A program made the translations under genes and the position numbers. Of a stretch of 64,000 nt of DNA, positions 22,501-33,744 are shown one piece after another (positions within the stretch are counted from its first letter, which is position 1; each line of letters starts with the position of its first letter). Under the pieces are notes generated by a model. That model was not told the origin of the DNA, ran no database searches, and worked only from the letters and a program-made list of their open reading frames with translations. The stretch spans positions 119,781,707-119,845,706 of the forward strand of contig NC_089588.1 of NCBI RefSeq assembly GCF_019320115.1, written 5' to 3'. This stretch comes from Miscanthus floridulus (lineage: Eukaryota > Streptophyta > Magnoliopsida > Poales > Poaceae).

Positions 22501-24853
22501 ACTAAACTAAAGTAATCCCTCACTACAACATAATGGCTTTTTAGAGATGGTCATAATTGGCTTTTCCAAAGGCGGGTGGCGCACCTGCATCTGGATGTTG
22601 TTCTCTTTTGAACATACTTTGTGGAGGCCATCATAACACCTGCCTCGGTAAAAGCATTAAAAATAGCCGCAAGCTTGCCACCGAGACCGTCATGCTGGCG
22701 TTGTGGAGCCTCCAGTGGATCTTGCCACCCTGCACAGGGAGAGGAAGAAGAAGTGAATGAAGACAATGAAGGGCGAAGTCGAGATTTGGAGTTTAGACGT
22801 GTACCAAACTGGAACAAAGGTAGCTCGCCGCTGCCATGCACGACCAAACTATCCACCATGCGATGCCTTCTCCCACACCACCCCTCTTAGTATCCACCTA
22901 ATCCACCATGACCGACCCTTCACTGAGCCACCAAGGGCCACTACTGTCATGGTGGCTCACATGAGCCGGATCCACAACCACCACCACCGGCTCGAACCAT
23001 CATTGATCTCAGCATTAGCTGGATCCACCGCCACCCACACAAGAGAAACTCATGGTATAGCCGGTAAGGGATACCGGCCATGAGTTGCTGCCGTCCATGG
23101 AGGAGGTGGAGGGAGATGGATAGCTCGGGTGAGAACCACATCTGAGGTAGAGGGGCTGGGCACAGGTGACAAGCGCACAAGAGGGAGGCAGATGCAAAGG
23201 GGCTTAGGTGAGTGGCGGTGTGGGTAGTTTAAAAGTCAAATTTAGCGGTTACATTGGATCATCTATTGTAATTGCATAGGTGTAATTTAGATGCAAATTT
23301 AGTGGTTATTTTAAACCGTCTTGGAAGAGGTGGGTCATTTAGAATTGAATTTATGGGGGTGGGTTTACTTTATGTATCTTTTATAACGTTATATGTGGAT
23401 AATTTATTTAGAAAACATAATAAATCCAATTTCTATTACAAGCGATGATGATTAGAGCCTACCAAATGAAAGGCTATATCTTTTTATGATTTTGTGAGAA
23501 TTTTTAGGAATTATATTTTTTCTAGTAGTTGTCATGACAATTAAGGTGGAGGCTCTGTTGAAAGCCTTCAGTTAGTAATATGAAGATATCAATAAACAAA
23601 TGAGAGAAACTTTTCTAATACTTATCTATGACAAAATTACTGCCCAATGCGGCAGCATGTACGGCTCCATGGACTAGCTAGCTAGTGTGATCTACTCTAA
23701 GCAAATTTTCATATATTGATGGCATATATGGCCATCTGTTCTGCTTACTGTGCTGTGGCGGCTGTGGGATTCCAGAAATGGTACAATCTTTAGAAACAAT
23801 GTATGTGATGATCTAGCTGTTTGGGATGGGAGGTGCGCCTCATCCTCCATGGTTTGTGGCTTGCGTCAATGGTGCATCTTCTTGCGCTCCTATTATCAAC
23901 ATGTATCTGGATAGAGTGTGTTGTACTCGACCCCTTTAAAAATCAATAAAATTACAAGACAGGGAATCTCTCTCCTCGGTAGTTTCCCTTAAAAAAAAGA
24001 ATCGATCGGATAGAATCCTAAAAATGAGCTACATTTTGAATCGAAGGAAGTAACAAGTACTAATGCAGAGTGGCTTAGCTTTGTGATCTATCTTGTTTAA
24101 TTTAATTTCTGAACAATGCATGCGTGCAGGACTGCACTACTTGCACTCTGCCTTTAACACGCCGCGGATACATAGAGATGTGAAGGCTGCAAACATCCTC
24201 CTAACGGAAAAGCTTGTTGCCAAGATCTCTGACTTTGGGCTAGCGAGGGCTATCAGCAGTGAAGCAAAAACACACACGATCACCGACACGCTGAGTGGTA
24301 CTCCTGGTTACGTGGACCCTGAGTACGCCCTGAATGCATGCCCCCTGCTGCCGTATACTTTAGTGTTTATGAATAATACTATCGTCGATGCATATACCCA
24401 CAGTTGTGAGCATGCATGCAATGCAGGTACCTGAAGGCCGGTGAGCTGAGAGGCAAAACCGACGTGTACAGCTTCGGCATCGTTCTCCTGCAACTCATCA
24501 CTGCCCGGCCAACTTCTGCCGTCGTCGGCGATAACAGACGTATCAACATTGCCGACTGGGTGCGCGAGACGCTTTCTAAAGAGGTCCATGGAGATATCTC
24601 GAGCGTCATCGACCACAGCATTAGAGGCCACTGCGACCTCGTCTCTGTGCGGAAGGTGGCCGAACTCGCGCTGCGATGCGCGGAGCGCGAGGATGTTCAT
24701 GCCCGCCCCACGATGACGGAGGTCGTGGCGGAGCTGGAGGCACTGCAGCAGCAGCAGCGGCAGCGGGACGACGGGGCCTCCTCGGCGACAGGGACCAGTG
24801 GTTCGTCAGCGATGGCCGAGGACGACGAGGTTCCACTCGCAGAAGCACAGTGA
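16587..24853 (+). CDS. RLK2: malectin-like/LRR receptor serine/threonine kinase, 13 exons
   Basis: Exons read by hand: 16587-16704, 17139-17739, 17838-18328, 18635-18773, 18923-18994, 19469-19540, 19627-19707, 20398-20564, 21029-21447, 21734-21863, 21945-22013, 24130-24322, 24427-24853. All joins are GT-AG and keep phase, giving 992 residues. Order: signal peptide (1-34); malectin-like ectodomain (about 40-403); Cys cap ([16 protein letters not shown]); LRRs ([22 protein letters not shown]; 450-525); transmembrane helix ([16 protein letters not shown]); kinase (about 660-935). Kinase residues present: glycine loop GEGGFG at about 674, VAVK lysine near 696, HRD at 801-803, DFG at 821, [10 protein letters not shown]. 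It is an RD kinase of the LRR-RLK subfamily I type (SIRK/FRK1-like), which acts at the plasma membrane, often in defence or stress responses; the ligand is unknown. Exon 12 uses donor GTACGC inside the GAGTAC codon pair. The 2.1-kb intron 11 is full of repeats. It is probably functional, but expression is not shown. Confidence 0.85.
19790..20163. mobile_element. Truncated CACTA with tRNA-like module in RLK2 intron 7
   Basis: The right end reads CCTCTATAGATTCTGTAGTAGTG, whose reverse complement CACTACTACAGAA equals the left terminus of the element at 28886. GTAGAGGC/GCCTCTAC subterminal repeats lie at 20040-20150. A tRNA-like module (19815-19960) precedes them. The left terminus is missing, and a Stowaway-like end (ACTCCCTCTGT) sits at the break near 19783. 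Confidence 0.65.
22014..24129. other. RLK2 intron 11, filled with repeats
   Basis: This 2.1-kb intron separates two kinase exons that are only 0.6 kb apart in RLK3. It holds an inverted repeat (about 22298-22370 against 23450-23525, both with CCTAAAAATTCTCACAAA) that brackets inserted DNA. It also holds a CACTACAACATAATGGC terminus at 22521 without a clear partner, and a LINE tail at 23740-23998. Small open frames inside are not supported as genes. Confidence 0.6.
23740..23998 (+). mobile_element. LINE 3'-end remnant
   Basis: The plus strand reads the end of an RT-associated zinc-binding region ([15 protein letters not shown]), a short 3' untranslated part with AATCAATAAAATTACAAG, and an A-rich tail near 23990. 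A severely 5'-truncated LINE is the likely source. Confidence 0.4.
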
Positions 24854-25172
24854 TGAAGGGTGGACATGAATTTGGATATCTTTTTGTGTCCACGGAAAAA
24901 GCATATGACACCTCTGCAGCAGTGTGAACAGGAATTTGACACTATTTCTAGTTAGCCGTCTTTTGGTCAACACTCAGCTCATGTCATGAATCATGAAACT
25001 GTACTGCGTCGGTCAACAGAAAAAATAATGATGGATCATGAAAATGTCGACGTAGACGGTAGACCTCATTTTTTTATAAGTTATGGCATTTTTATTATAT
25101 TATTTATTCCAAGTAAAAAGTAAAAACATGCAGAAGTAGAACAGAAAACAAATTCCAGTAACGCAGCACGTC

Positions 25173-26063
25173 TCAAACCCAGCTCTTGATGCTGCCGCTG
25201 TAGTTGCTTCGCTCGTCGAAGTACCTATCCCAGAGCATGACGCCGCCGTAGTTGGCCGCCTTCTGCGCCACGGGGAGCACCATCTTCCGGAGCGCCCCAG
25301 GGTCCGTGAACCCGCTCCTGGCCGCCAGCGGCGACGCCGGCAAGCCGACGAAGAACTTGGTGAACGGGTACGCCGCCGTCCACTTGCGCCACTCCGCGGC
25401 GCTGAACCCGGCGCCGCAGTCCGTGTCGTCGTCGTAGAACCGGACATGGATGCGTTCGAAGATGCCCGTGTTGAGCGCCTCCTTGACGCGGGCGTCGTGG
25501 AACCCGCACCGCGGCGTCGCCGTGAGGTGCAGCAGCTTGCCATCGCCGTCGCGGATGTTGTGCTTGGCGAGCCAGCGTGCTGTAGTGCTCCGCGGGGGTG
25601 CCGTGCTCCAGGAACATGTCGACGCCGTCCAGCCACGCGTCGCCGAACGGCCGGCGGGTGTCGTTCAGACTGCCGCCGAAGTAGGTGTTCCAGAGGTGGT
25701 CGAAGAGGGCCAGCGCTGATTGGTTGGTGGGGAGGGAGTACGCGTTGCCGAAGCCGCCGATGGAGATGGAGACCGGCACGCCCAGGAACTGGCACCGCTT
25801 GATGGCCGCGCCCATGTCGGCGGTCGAGTGGCCCGACAGGTCCACGTGGTAGACGCCGCCGCTGTTGCCGTAGACGTCGAGGAAGGACATGATCACCATG
25901 CTGTACATGCCGGAGTCGCAGGGAGCCCTCGTCCTTGTGCCGGCCCCAGAACACCGTCACCTGCCCGGTCTTTCCCTGAGCGGTGGCTGGGGCGGCCAGG
26001 AGGCTGATGATCGCAACGGGAAGAAGCGCCGCCGCGGCTACGACTACTTCGATCGGAAGCCAT
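25173..26063 (-). pseudogene. GH18-A: xylanase-inhibitor/class III chitinase-like, frameshifted
   Basis: Minus strand, ATG at 26063, stop TGA at 25175-25173. Visible blocks in order: VTVFWGRHKDEGSL, MVIMSFLDVYG, a beta-strand block VSISIGGFG, DAWLDGVDMFLEHGTPAEHY, LLHLTATPRCGF-like, and C-terminal YGGVMLWDRYFDERSNYS then SIKSWV. The DGVDMFLE segment corresponds to the GH18 catalytic DxxDxDxE with the middle Asp replaced, as in wheat XIP-I and rice RIXI, which inhibit fungal xylanases rather than cut chitin. Three breaks are visible against copy D: 4 extra bases in the signal peptide (CGATCGAAG block), a deletion after GSL near 25915, and an 8-base deletion near 25573. It is convergent with RLK2, 320 bases from its stop codon. 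Its promoter is cut off by a CACTA terminus one base after the start codon. Confidence 0.8.
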
Positions 26064-26064
26064 T

Positions 26065-26259
26065 CACTACCGGAAACAGTATAATTACCGAGTGCATTCT
26101 ACCGGACACTGGGCAAACATCAAGTTACCGAGTGTATTTAACGAAACACTCGACAAACATATAGCACTCGACAAAAACCAACTTTGCCGAGTGCCTAATA
26201 TAAAGCACTCGGCAAAATACAAGAAAACTCTCGGCAAACACGGACACTCGGCACAAGGA
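26065..26259. mobile_element. CACTA left-end fragment between GH18-A and GH18-B
   Basis: It starts CACTACCGGAAAC directly upstream of the GH18-A start codon, carries degenerate TTACCGAGTGC and TTTGCCGAGTGC repeats, and stops inside GH18-B without a TAGTG end or target duplication. It marks a deletion junction that fused the start of copy A to the middle of copy B. Confidence 0.75.
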
Positions 26260-27479
26260 CGTGTTGAGCGTCTCCTTGACGCGGGCGTCGGGGAACCCGC
26301 ACCGCGGCGTCCCCGTGAGGTGCAGCAGCTTGCCATCGCCGTCGTGGATCACTACGTAAAAAATGTTTTTTTTAGCAACGGGACGATTTTTTTTAGGGGC
26401 GGCTGGTGATAGAGCCGCCCCTACAAATGGTTGCCAAATGAGCCGCCCTTACAAATAAATTTGTAGGGGCGGCCGGTGTTATCAGCCGCCCCTACAAATG
26501 GCCCGATTTGTAGGGGCGGCTGGATCGGCTCAATATCCATCCGCCCCTACAAATTGATTTGTAGGGGCGGCTCAACAATGAAGTGCCTCTACAAATGGAC
26601 GTCGAATATTAAAAAGTAAGCACTAAAATTCAAATTTTGTAAACTACCTCGGATGAAGAAACAATAAAAATAAAAGTTGTAGATCTCGAAAAGTTATGAA
26701 ACTTTGTAGTTGACAACCTTTTCAGTTGAGATCATTTACTACTTAAAAATATTGTTTGAAATTATTGTTCCCGTTTTGTCTTCTAATTCGGAGTCAATTC
26801 TTAAAACTGGTCTAGTTTTCGCATACGAACTCCGATTGACATTCCATATATCAAAATTGATCAGAAAAAAATTTCGGATCCGTCCATCCCTGGCTTTAAC
26901 GGGGTCGGAGAATTTTAAATTGGTCAAAAACTGGTCACAAGATCATCTTTTCGTGGTCACAAGCTTTTTGTTGATTTTGAGCACATCTTCTGAAATTTCC
27001 ACAGGCCACGTCTTTCACCTGTTTGAGCTCATATTTTCTGTGGTTACTTATTTTGTGCTCCTAAGTGAAGGAAAAATATCAAAAAAAATAAAAAGAAAAA
27101 GTCAAAATTCCCCAAAAAAACAACGACAACCCAAAAAAATAAAAAAAAAGAGAGGGGCAAAAGAGGAACAATATCTAGAGGAGCACATAGAGAAGGCCAA
27201 ACGTTATTTTGGAACACTAATTGATTTCAGATGAAAAAATCATGAACATAGAAGTTGCAGAACTTATCAAGATCTACAAGTTTTATTTTGGTCATTTCTT
27301 CATCCGATAAAGTGGTAATAACATTGTTCACAAAATTTACATCTCTCTTATAATTTCATAAACAATAAGAGGGATATGTAACATTTGTGAACAATATTAC
27401 TACCACTATGTCGGATGAATAAATGATCAAAATAGAAGTTGTAGATCTCGGAAAGTTATGAAACTATATAGTTGACAAC

Positions 27480-27955
27480 TTTTTAATTTGAAACCATTTT
27501 GTCAGGAAAATTACGTTTGAATTTCTAAAATTTGAAATTTAAATTTTATAAACGACCTCGGATGGAGAAACAACCAAAATAAAAGTTATAGATCTCGATA
27601 AGTTATGAAACTTTCTAGTTGACAACTTTTTGATTTGAAATCATTTTGTCAAGAAAAACTACGTTTGAATTTCCAAAAATTTGAAATTTGAATTTTTTAA
27701 ACGACCTCGGATGGACAAACAGTAAAAATGAAAGTTATAGATCTTGAAAAGTTATGAAACTTTGTACTTGATAACTTTCTCATTTGAAGCCATCTTGTCA
27801 TGGAGAACTACGTTCGAATTTCTATTATTTGAAATTCAAATTTTATAAGTGACCTCGGATGGAGAAACTACCAAAATGAAAGTTGTAGATCTCGAAAAGT
27901 TATAAAACTTTGTAGTTGACAACTTTTTCATTTGAATTAGTTTAGGGCCTCAAAC
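27480..27955. repeat. Tandem repeat, about 148-bp unit
   Basis: Units marked by GACCTCGGATGGA occur at 27554, 27703 and 27851, and each contains AAAGTTATGAAACTTTGTA, GTTGACAACTTTTT and TTGAAATCATTTTGTCA blocks. Degenerate units extend left to about 26640. The same repeat is found at 61450-61970 in another CACTA element. Confidence 0.85.
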
Positions 27956-28021
27956 AATCAATTTATGCTCAGTTTTGTATAATACATGGGGAATCAAAAT
28001 AGATTGTGGACACAAGTGAAT

Positions 28022-28190
28022 GTGAGGTGTAGTGGTACAGGATATGGCGCGCGAGAGAGAGGTCGCCGGTTCGAATCCCGACCGACGCAAAGTGTGCAAA
28101 AATCATAAAAAAATGCTGCAACCATAGAGTGAGGGTGTGTGTGGCTGCCGGTGGAGACCTCCTCGGTTAAAAAATTTTTGCTATTTTCCC
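28022..28190 (+). repeat. tRNA-like (SINE-like) module in CACTA
   Basis: GTGTAGTGGTACAGG resembles a tRNA D-arm/box A (28028-28041), and GGTTCGAATCC at 28068-28078 matches box B exactly. The T-stem and acceptor stem do not pair well, so it is not a tRNA gene. A conserved body (GTGTGGCTGCCGGTGGAGAC) and an A/T tail follow. The same module occurs in two other CACTA elements (19815-19960, 62053-62220). Confidence 0.7.
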
Positions 28191-28904
28191 CTTTTTTCGT
28201 GGTTTCTGGAAATTGATTTGTAGGGGCGGCTCAATATTCAGCCGCCCCTACAAATTAGATTTGTAGAGGCGGCTGATAACACCAACCGCTCCTATAAATC
28301 AATTTGTAGGGACGGCTGATAACACCAGCCGCCCCTACAAATTGATTTGTAGGAGCGGCCTGGGAACCGCCCCTACAAATCAGTGATTTTTAGCCACCCT
28401 TTCATAGGGGCGGCTGGCAAAACCGCCCCTATAGAGGGTTACCAGCCGCCCCTAAAAAACTTTTTCTACATAGTGGATGTTGTGCTTGGCGAGCCAGCGT
28501 GCTGTAGTGCTCCGCGGGGGTGCCATGCTCCAGGAACATGTTGACGTCGTCCAGCCACGCGTCGCCGAACGGCCGGCGGGTGTCGTTCAGACTGCCGCCG
28601 AAGTAGGTGTTCCAGAGGTGGTCGAAGAGGGCCAGCGCTGATTGGTTGGTGGGGAGGGAGTACGCGTTGCCGAAGCCGCCGATGGAGATGGAGACCGGCA
28701 CGCCCAGGAACTGGCACCGCTTGATGGCCGCGCCCATGCCGGCGGTCGAGTGGCCCGATAGGTCCACGTGGTAGATGTCGCCGTTGTTGCCGTAGACGTC
28801 GAGGAAGGACATGATCACCATGTTATACATGCCGGAGTCGTAGGGAGCCCTCGTCCTTGTGCCGGCCCTAGAACACCGTCACCTGCACTACTACAGAAGT
28901 TAAC

Positions 28905-29190
28905 TGTAGGGGCGGCTCTAGAGTCTCTGTAGGGGTGTCTGTGCCAGCCGCCCTTCCCAGGGTGTTCCTACAGAGGGTGCCTCTGTAGGGGCAGTTTCCT
29001 GACTGCCCTTGCAGTGCCCTCTGTAGGGGCGGCTAGTGTTTTCAGCCGCCCCTATAGTGCCATTTGTAGGGGTGGCTGGTAATATCAACCGCCCATGTAG
29101 TGGACTTCTGTAAGGGCGGCTGTATCACTAGCCGCCCCTGCTATGTGTATTTGTAAGGGCGGTTCAATCAAGAACCGCCCCTATAGTGGA
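28905..29190. repeat. Left subterminal GGGGCGGCT array
   Basis: Six or so inverted pairs of GTAGGGGCGGCT and AGCCGCCCCTA lie just inside the terminus; related pairs are at 37855-38100 inside the right terminus. They are probable transposase-binding sites by analogy with En/Spm. Confidence 0.85.
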
Positions 29191-29481
29191 TTTTCCAGGA
29201 AAAAAATAAATAATTCAAATTCAAATCTGACCACATATATATATAATTCAAATTCGAATCTGACCGCCACAAATATACATATATACATCCACAAACACAA
29301 GACCATTATTTAGAACATCATCACAAGTCGTAATTCACAAAAGTTCATCATTACAACATAGTCCATTATGAAGTCCATCATTATAACATAGTCCATTAAG
29401 AAATCCACAAGTCAACATGCAAAACAAAGTCCAAACCGTTCTAAAGTCTGATCCAAACCATACCACAAGTCTACATTGTCA

Positions 29482-31480
29482 TCAACAGCCTAGGGCTAGC
29501 CTATCAGTCTCACGAAGGTGTTGGTATAGAGAATTACTACCTAAGTCGGAAAGAAGATGATGGTAAGTGCCTTTATGGTACACAATCTGGTCCATTATGA
29601 AGTTGCAAAGGTCGCCGACCATCTCTAAAAGCTCGTCATCCTTGTATGGGTTCCTTCTCGTGTCTTTATCTTTCTCCAACTATAAGAGAACAAGTTTAGG
29701 TTTACTATATCACAACATATGCGAACTTTTCATACTACGAGCGAAGAGGTTCAAACTTACCAGATTGGGGTTTCTGTTGTAGCCACCGATGGTACTCATC
29801 ATAATACATGTGTAGTCTCTACAATGTAGACTCTCAGGCTTCTGCTTGGGGCACTGTGTGTTTTGCGTATGGAGATGTTAAGTAATGCTATTGACAGACA
29901 CGTAATATATGGAGTATCAAAGTAAATGACACTTACCGCACATAGAGTTTTGACATACAACTTTTCCTTCCTATTTGGATGATGCCTCCCCTTATGTTCC
30001 TGGACATAGTGTCTGAATGCCCTGTTCCAATGGTTTTAGCAAATGCAACTTATTAGTATCCCACATTGAACCTTACAAGTATGTATATAAAAATAGTAAC
30101 TAAAATGAGGATTGTCGATATGTATACGTCTTGACAATCGCTATGAAGTCTTTGTATGTCTCGACTGGGAAATCCGCTGAATCAAAGACCCATACCATGC
30201 TATGTGAGAGCCAGACGCCTATACAAATCCAGTGATCGCTGCATAAATTTAGTCATAGAAGGAACACATAAGCTCTTTTGCATCGAACAAAGTATATTGA
30301 ACAAAGCTAAGTATATAGTCGAACATACTTGAAGTGGTATGCTATCCATATAGTATCATGTTGTTGGAGATTTTTAAAATATAGGGCAATGTATGCCGCA
30401 ACCTTGAGGAACTCTTCCAATATTTTCTTGTTCCTGATGTCCTCTTTCTCCTTAAGTGTCTTTACAGCTCCTAGTTCTTTGCAATCTAGTTTCCACTCTT
30501 TAGGGTAATTAAAATTTATTGATGCTATAGGTGAAGGGTCTATATACCCGTGTTTCAGAGCTGGCCTCTTTCTCACAAAGTCTGCTTGCATTCTACAAAT
30601 CACGGCGCGGGTTAGTTACAATAAAATCAAAAGATTACATTCATATCATATCGAGAGGGCAAGGACTTGCAGGCACCACATGCGAATTAGATTCGTTTCC
30701 ATTCGTCCGAGGTGGAAGCATGCCTGGATATCCTTAAACTCAACGGCAATTTGCCCACCTGGGGCTCCAAATGTGCCGGTAGGGATCCATGCTTGTAAGA
30801 TTTCTAGTTTTGTTATCTGAGCATGCAAGTACCAATCGTGGAACTTTCTCATTCCACGTGGCAAGCACTGTATAACTCGGTTTGGTAGGAAGTTCTTGCC
30901 TTTTTCATATTTATCCGGGCAATCATTTGACCATTTGAGGTTATCAACAGCTAGATACTTGTTAAACCTTTTGTGCAGTTTGCTAGTGGTTCCCTCCTCA
31001 GAAGCTGGTGCTCTGAATTCTTTTACTTGGTTCTTAGGCTTGAACTGGTCATGGACCATCCACTTGTGCACCGACGAGACGTCATTAATGCCCACATACG
31101 ATGGCCTTATCTTGATTGGGATTTTGTTTCGAGCTTCCCATTCGGGCACATCCTTGTCAACTTGTGCATCACCTGCTCCAGGGGCCACTTGTTCTTCACG
31201 TATCGGCTATTCACGAGGCAATTGTTGTTCATGAGACACTTGTTGTTCATGTATCGGCTGCGCTTGTTGAGAAGGATGTTGCATCTCATCATGCCTTTGC
31301 TCGGTACGAGCTGGAGAAGGATGTGGCTTGTCATCATGCCCATGCTCGGTACGAGGTGGAGAAGGATGTGGCATGTCATTATGCCCTTGCTCGGTACGAG
31401 GTGGAGAAGTCTCTAGCGTGTGGTGGTCATGGTCATGGTCATGGGCCGGTGAGTATACCTCCCCATCCTCGACGGGTCAC
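29482..31480 (-). pseudogene. CACTA-borne Ulp1-like (C48) cysteine protease gene
   Basis: Minus-strand exons, approximate: 31480-30648, 30607-30330, 30248-30127, 30023-29939, 29868-29763, 29680-29482 (stop). The N-terminal part has a 15-residue tandem repeat (TEQGHNDMPHPSPPR pattern; 45-bp DNA repeat with periods at 31298, 31343 and 31388). A conserved middle follows (KWMVHDQFKPKNQVKEF, WYLHAQITKLEILQAWIP). The protease part shows SDHWICIGVW (His), VWVFDSADFPVETYKDF (Asp), and QKPESLHCRDYTC (Cys), which match the H-D-C triad order of Ulp1/SENP proteases that cleave SUMO-type conjugates. Such domains occur in plant CACTA and Mutator elements, and their role in transposition is not settled. At least one nonsense codon (TAG at 31209-31207, explained by CAG to TAG) interrupts the N-terminal repeat part; translation could start downstream of it. 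Confidence 0.7.
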
Positions 31481-33739
31481 TCCAGTAGTAGTCAAACAAA
31501 GAGAAAGCAGGACTAGCCCACTGCATACGCTGTATGACTCAAACAAGATGGACAGAAGAAAAGATAAGCAAAAAATTCACAGTTAGGCCAACCACTGCAT
31601 ATGCTATATGACTCAAACAAGATGGACTACAAGGATGGACATAGACAAATATATGCCTACTACAAGATGGTACAGTTCATCATTTTTGCTAGAGATGAAA
31701 ATGTAGAACATGACACCCACAGCCCTTTAAATTCCACTTATCTATAATAGAAGATACATCATAACTAATTTAAACTACTTTTTTAGACACACAACAGTCC
31801 TATGTTTAGGTACTTTGATCATACACTTGGAGCTTCTATGGCATCATAACAGAGGAGAGGAGAATTTCATCACGAAGAGCTGAGGGGATGATGCCAAGTT
31901 CCTCACAAGTGTTGATCATCAGCTCATAATCCATGTCATGTATAGGAGAATTTCATCATATGCTGAACAGACTGCTGCCATGTGTTTGCAAGACCCCTGC
32001 ACTATATAGTAGAGTGTTGACATGCCATTTAGAAGTGATGACATGCCATAATAACAGAAGCATCCCACTATTTTAGAAAATAGAAGTGACGACATGCCAC
32101 ATCATAATAACAGAAGCATCATAATGTATTTGAGTATCTCAAGTTAAATCCATCTTTCAAACAGCAATATGAAGGTGACATGCCACATCATAATAACAGA
32201 AGCTTCATAATGTATTACTAAAGCTTGTATCATAATACCATATTATATGATACAATAACATGCCCAAAAACTATGCATAAACAAAATATACAGAGCCTTA
32301 GGAAATTATTGTTTAGTTCATAGACTGGAAATTGGATAAAAGTTGTAGCCAAGTATATACAGACAAAAGTTTGGTTCATGGTGTGGAGATTAGGTAAAAG
32401 TGATACCCAAATATATACATAGATATATCATATGATGCAGAACTGATTTAAGAAGTGTTCAAATAGAGAGGGATAGCAAGGTGAAATGTAACTTTGTTAT
32501 CACCCTATGCAAGGGAACAAGATACATGAGTAGAGGCAGTGCAGAGCACGCCTTGCACAATGAGCATTCTAGAACCCAAGTGGTACCGTCCAAACCTTTT
32601 GAATTTTGGGTGTCACAGCAACCGAAACAACAGTTAGAATTTCTTATAGGTATCCATGAACACTAATCCCTAAAACATTCTTCTAAGGAGAAAATGCTAA
32701 CATCTTGCCCTTTATTAGTCTGTTCTACTCCAGGCATTGACTAAAACCAGAAACATAATTTGATAAGTAAAATGTGAAATGCTATTGTCATGAATAATAA
32801 ATAGAAACATCTATATGTCGATGTCCTTTAGCTACTTTTAATTTGGTGCTCGCTAGGTAGCAGCTTACAATAGAGATCTGCAGAACAAAAGGTTAATTTC
32901 GGCCCTCATGTATAATCTAATGGCTAACACAGAAAGCGACAAGAAATAGCGCTTATGCTGAAACATTGGTAAGAGTCATAGTAATCTTACCTTGTACCTG
33001 TATTAATTAGTTGGAAAAAAGAACATCATTTTGTAACTGCACCAAATTTGGACCAAGGGGCGATGGTTTGGGGCATACCAAGGGGGTTCAGAGAGGGAGT
33101 CCTCGAGGAGGTCGAGGTCAGAGAGGACGGCAAGGACGAGGCACCGGCAGCTACACGGCGAACCCTAGCCACGCGCCATGGGGCGTCGAGGTCAGAGAGG
33201 ATGGTGAAGATGGGGCAGGGGCAGCCGCACAATGAACCCTAGCCGCACGTCGTGGGAGCAGATGGACGGGCCGCACCGAGGAGCGCTCCCAAACCCTAGC
33301 CGGCCCGGCAAGGACGGAGGTCGAGGTCCGAGACAGGGCAGCCAGCCACGGGCGAGCACTCCCAAACCCTAGCCGCCGTCGCGGCCTGGGGAACAGTGGT
33401 GGATGGGGCGGGGGCGGTGGTTGGGGTCAGGGAGACAGTGGAGGAGGTGGTGGAGGGGTCAGGGAGGGGCAGGCGATGGTGGTGCAGGTGCGGCGTTGCA
33501 GGCGGCGCCGACGGTGAAATTGGGCAGTCTGACGGCGTCCACAGCCTGATTTCGCCCAACACTTAGTGCCCACAGCGACGGTCACTGTAATATACCTCAG
33601 AGCCACTATAGGGGCGGCTGAGGTTATAAGCCACCCCTACAGTTGAATTTTTTTTTTCAAAATTCTAAATCAAAATGAATTATTCACATGTAAATAATAA
33701 ATAATACAGTACAAAATTTTATAATTATTTTTTTATAGA
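31481..33739. other. Gene-free interior of the 9.3-kb CACTA
   Basis: 31481-33000 is AT-rich with a short repeated block (CATGCCACATCATAATAACAG at about 32090 and 32180). 33040-33560 is GC-rich with repeated CCCTAGCCG and GAGGTCGAGGTCAGAGAGGA. A single GGGGCGGCT hairpin lies at 33605-33645. Low-complexity frames here are not supported; this may hold the promoter of the Ulp1-like gene. Confidence 0.5.
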
Positions 33740-33744
33740 TATAT

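Larger units (their letters stand above)
26350..28475. mobile_element. Nonautonomous CACTA, 2126 bp, GGGGCGGCT subterminal family
   Basis: Termini are CACTACGTAAAAAATG and, inverted, CACTATGTAGAAAAAG. The target duplication GAT lies at 26347-26349 and 28476-28478, and removing the element restores the GH18 sequence GTGGATGTTGTGC. Subterminal TTTGTAGGGGCGGCT / AGCCGCCCCTACAAAT hairpins lie at 26395-26590 and 28210-28450. The interior holds a 148-bp tandem repeat and a tRNA-like module. No transposase gene is present; the 174-codon frame at 26710-27234 is not conserved coding. Confidence 0.95.

Noticed and set aside
22551..23197. Cluster of overlapping frames in RLK2 intron 11
   Set aside because: No domain; they lie in repeat DNA bracketed by an inverted repeat inside a well-supported intron.
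26710..27234. 174-codon frame in the 2.1-kb CACTA
   Set aside because: It lies in the noncoding interior next to a 148-bp tandem repeat, ends in a Lys run, and has no counterpart in the related element at 60872.
28022..28090. tRNA gene
   Set aside because: Box A and B are recognisable but the acceptor and T stems do not pair and no anticodon stem is convincing; better described as a tRNA-like or SINE-like module.
33011..33562. Small frames in the GC-rich interior of the 9.3-kb CACTA
   Set aside because: Gly/Arg- or Pro/Thr-rich low-complexity readings with no motif or splice support.
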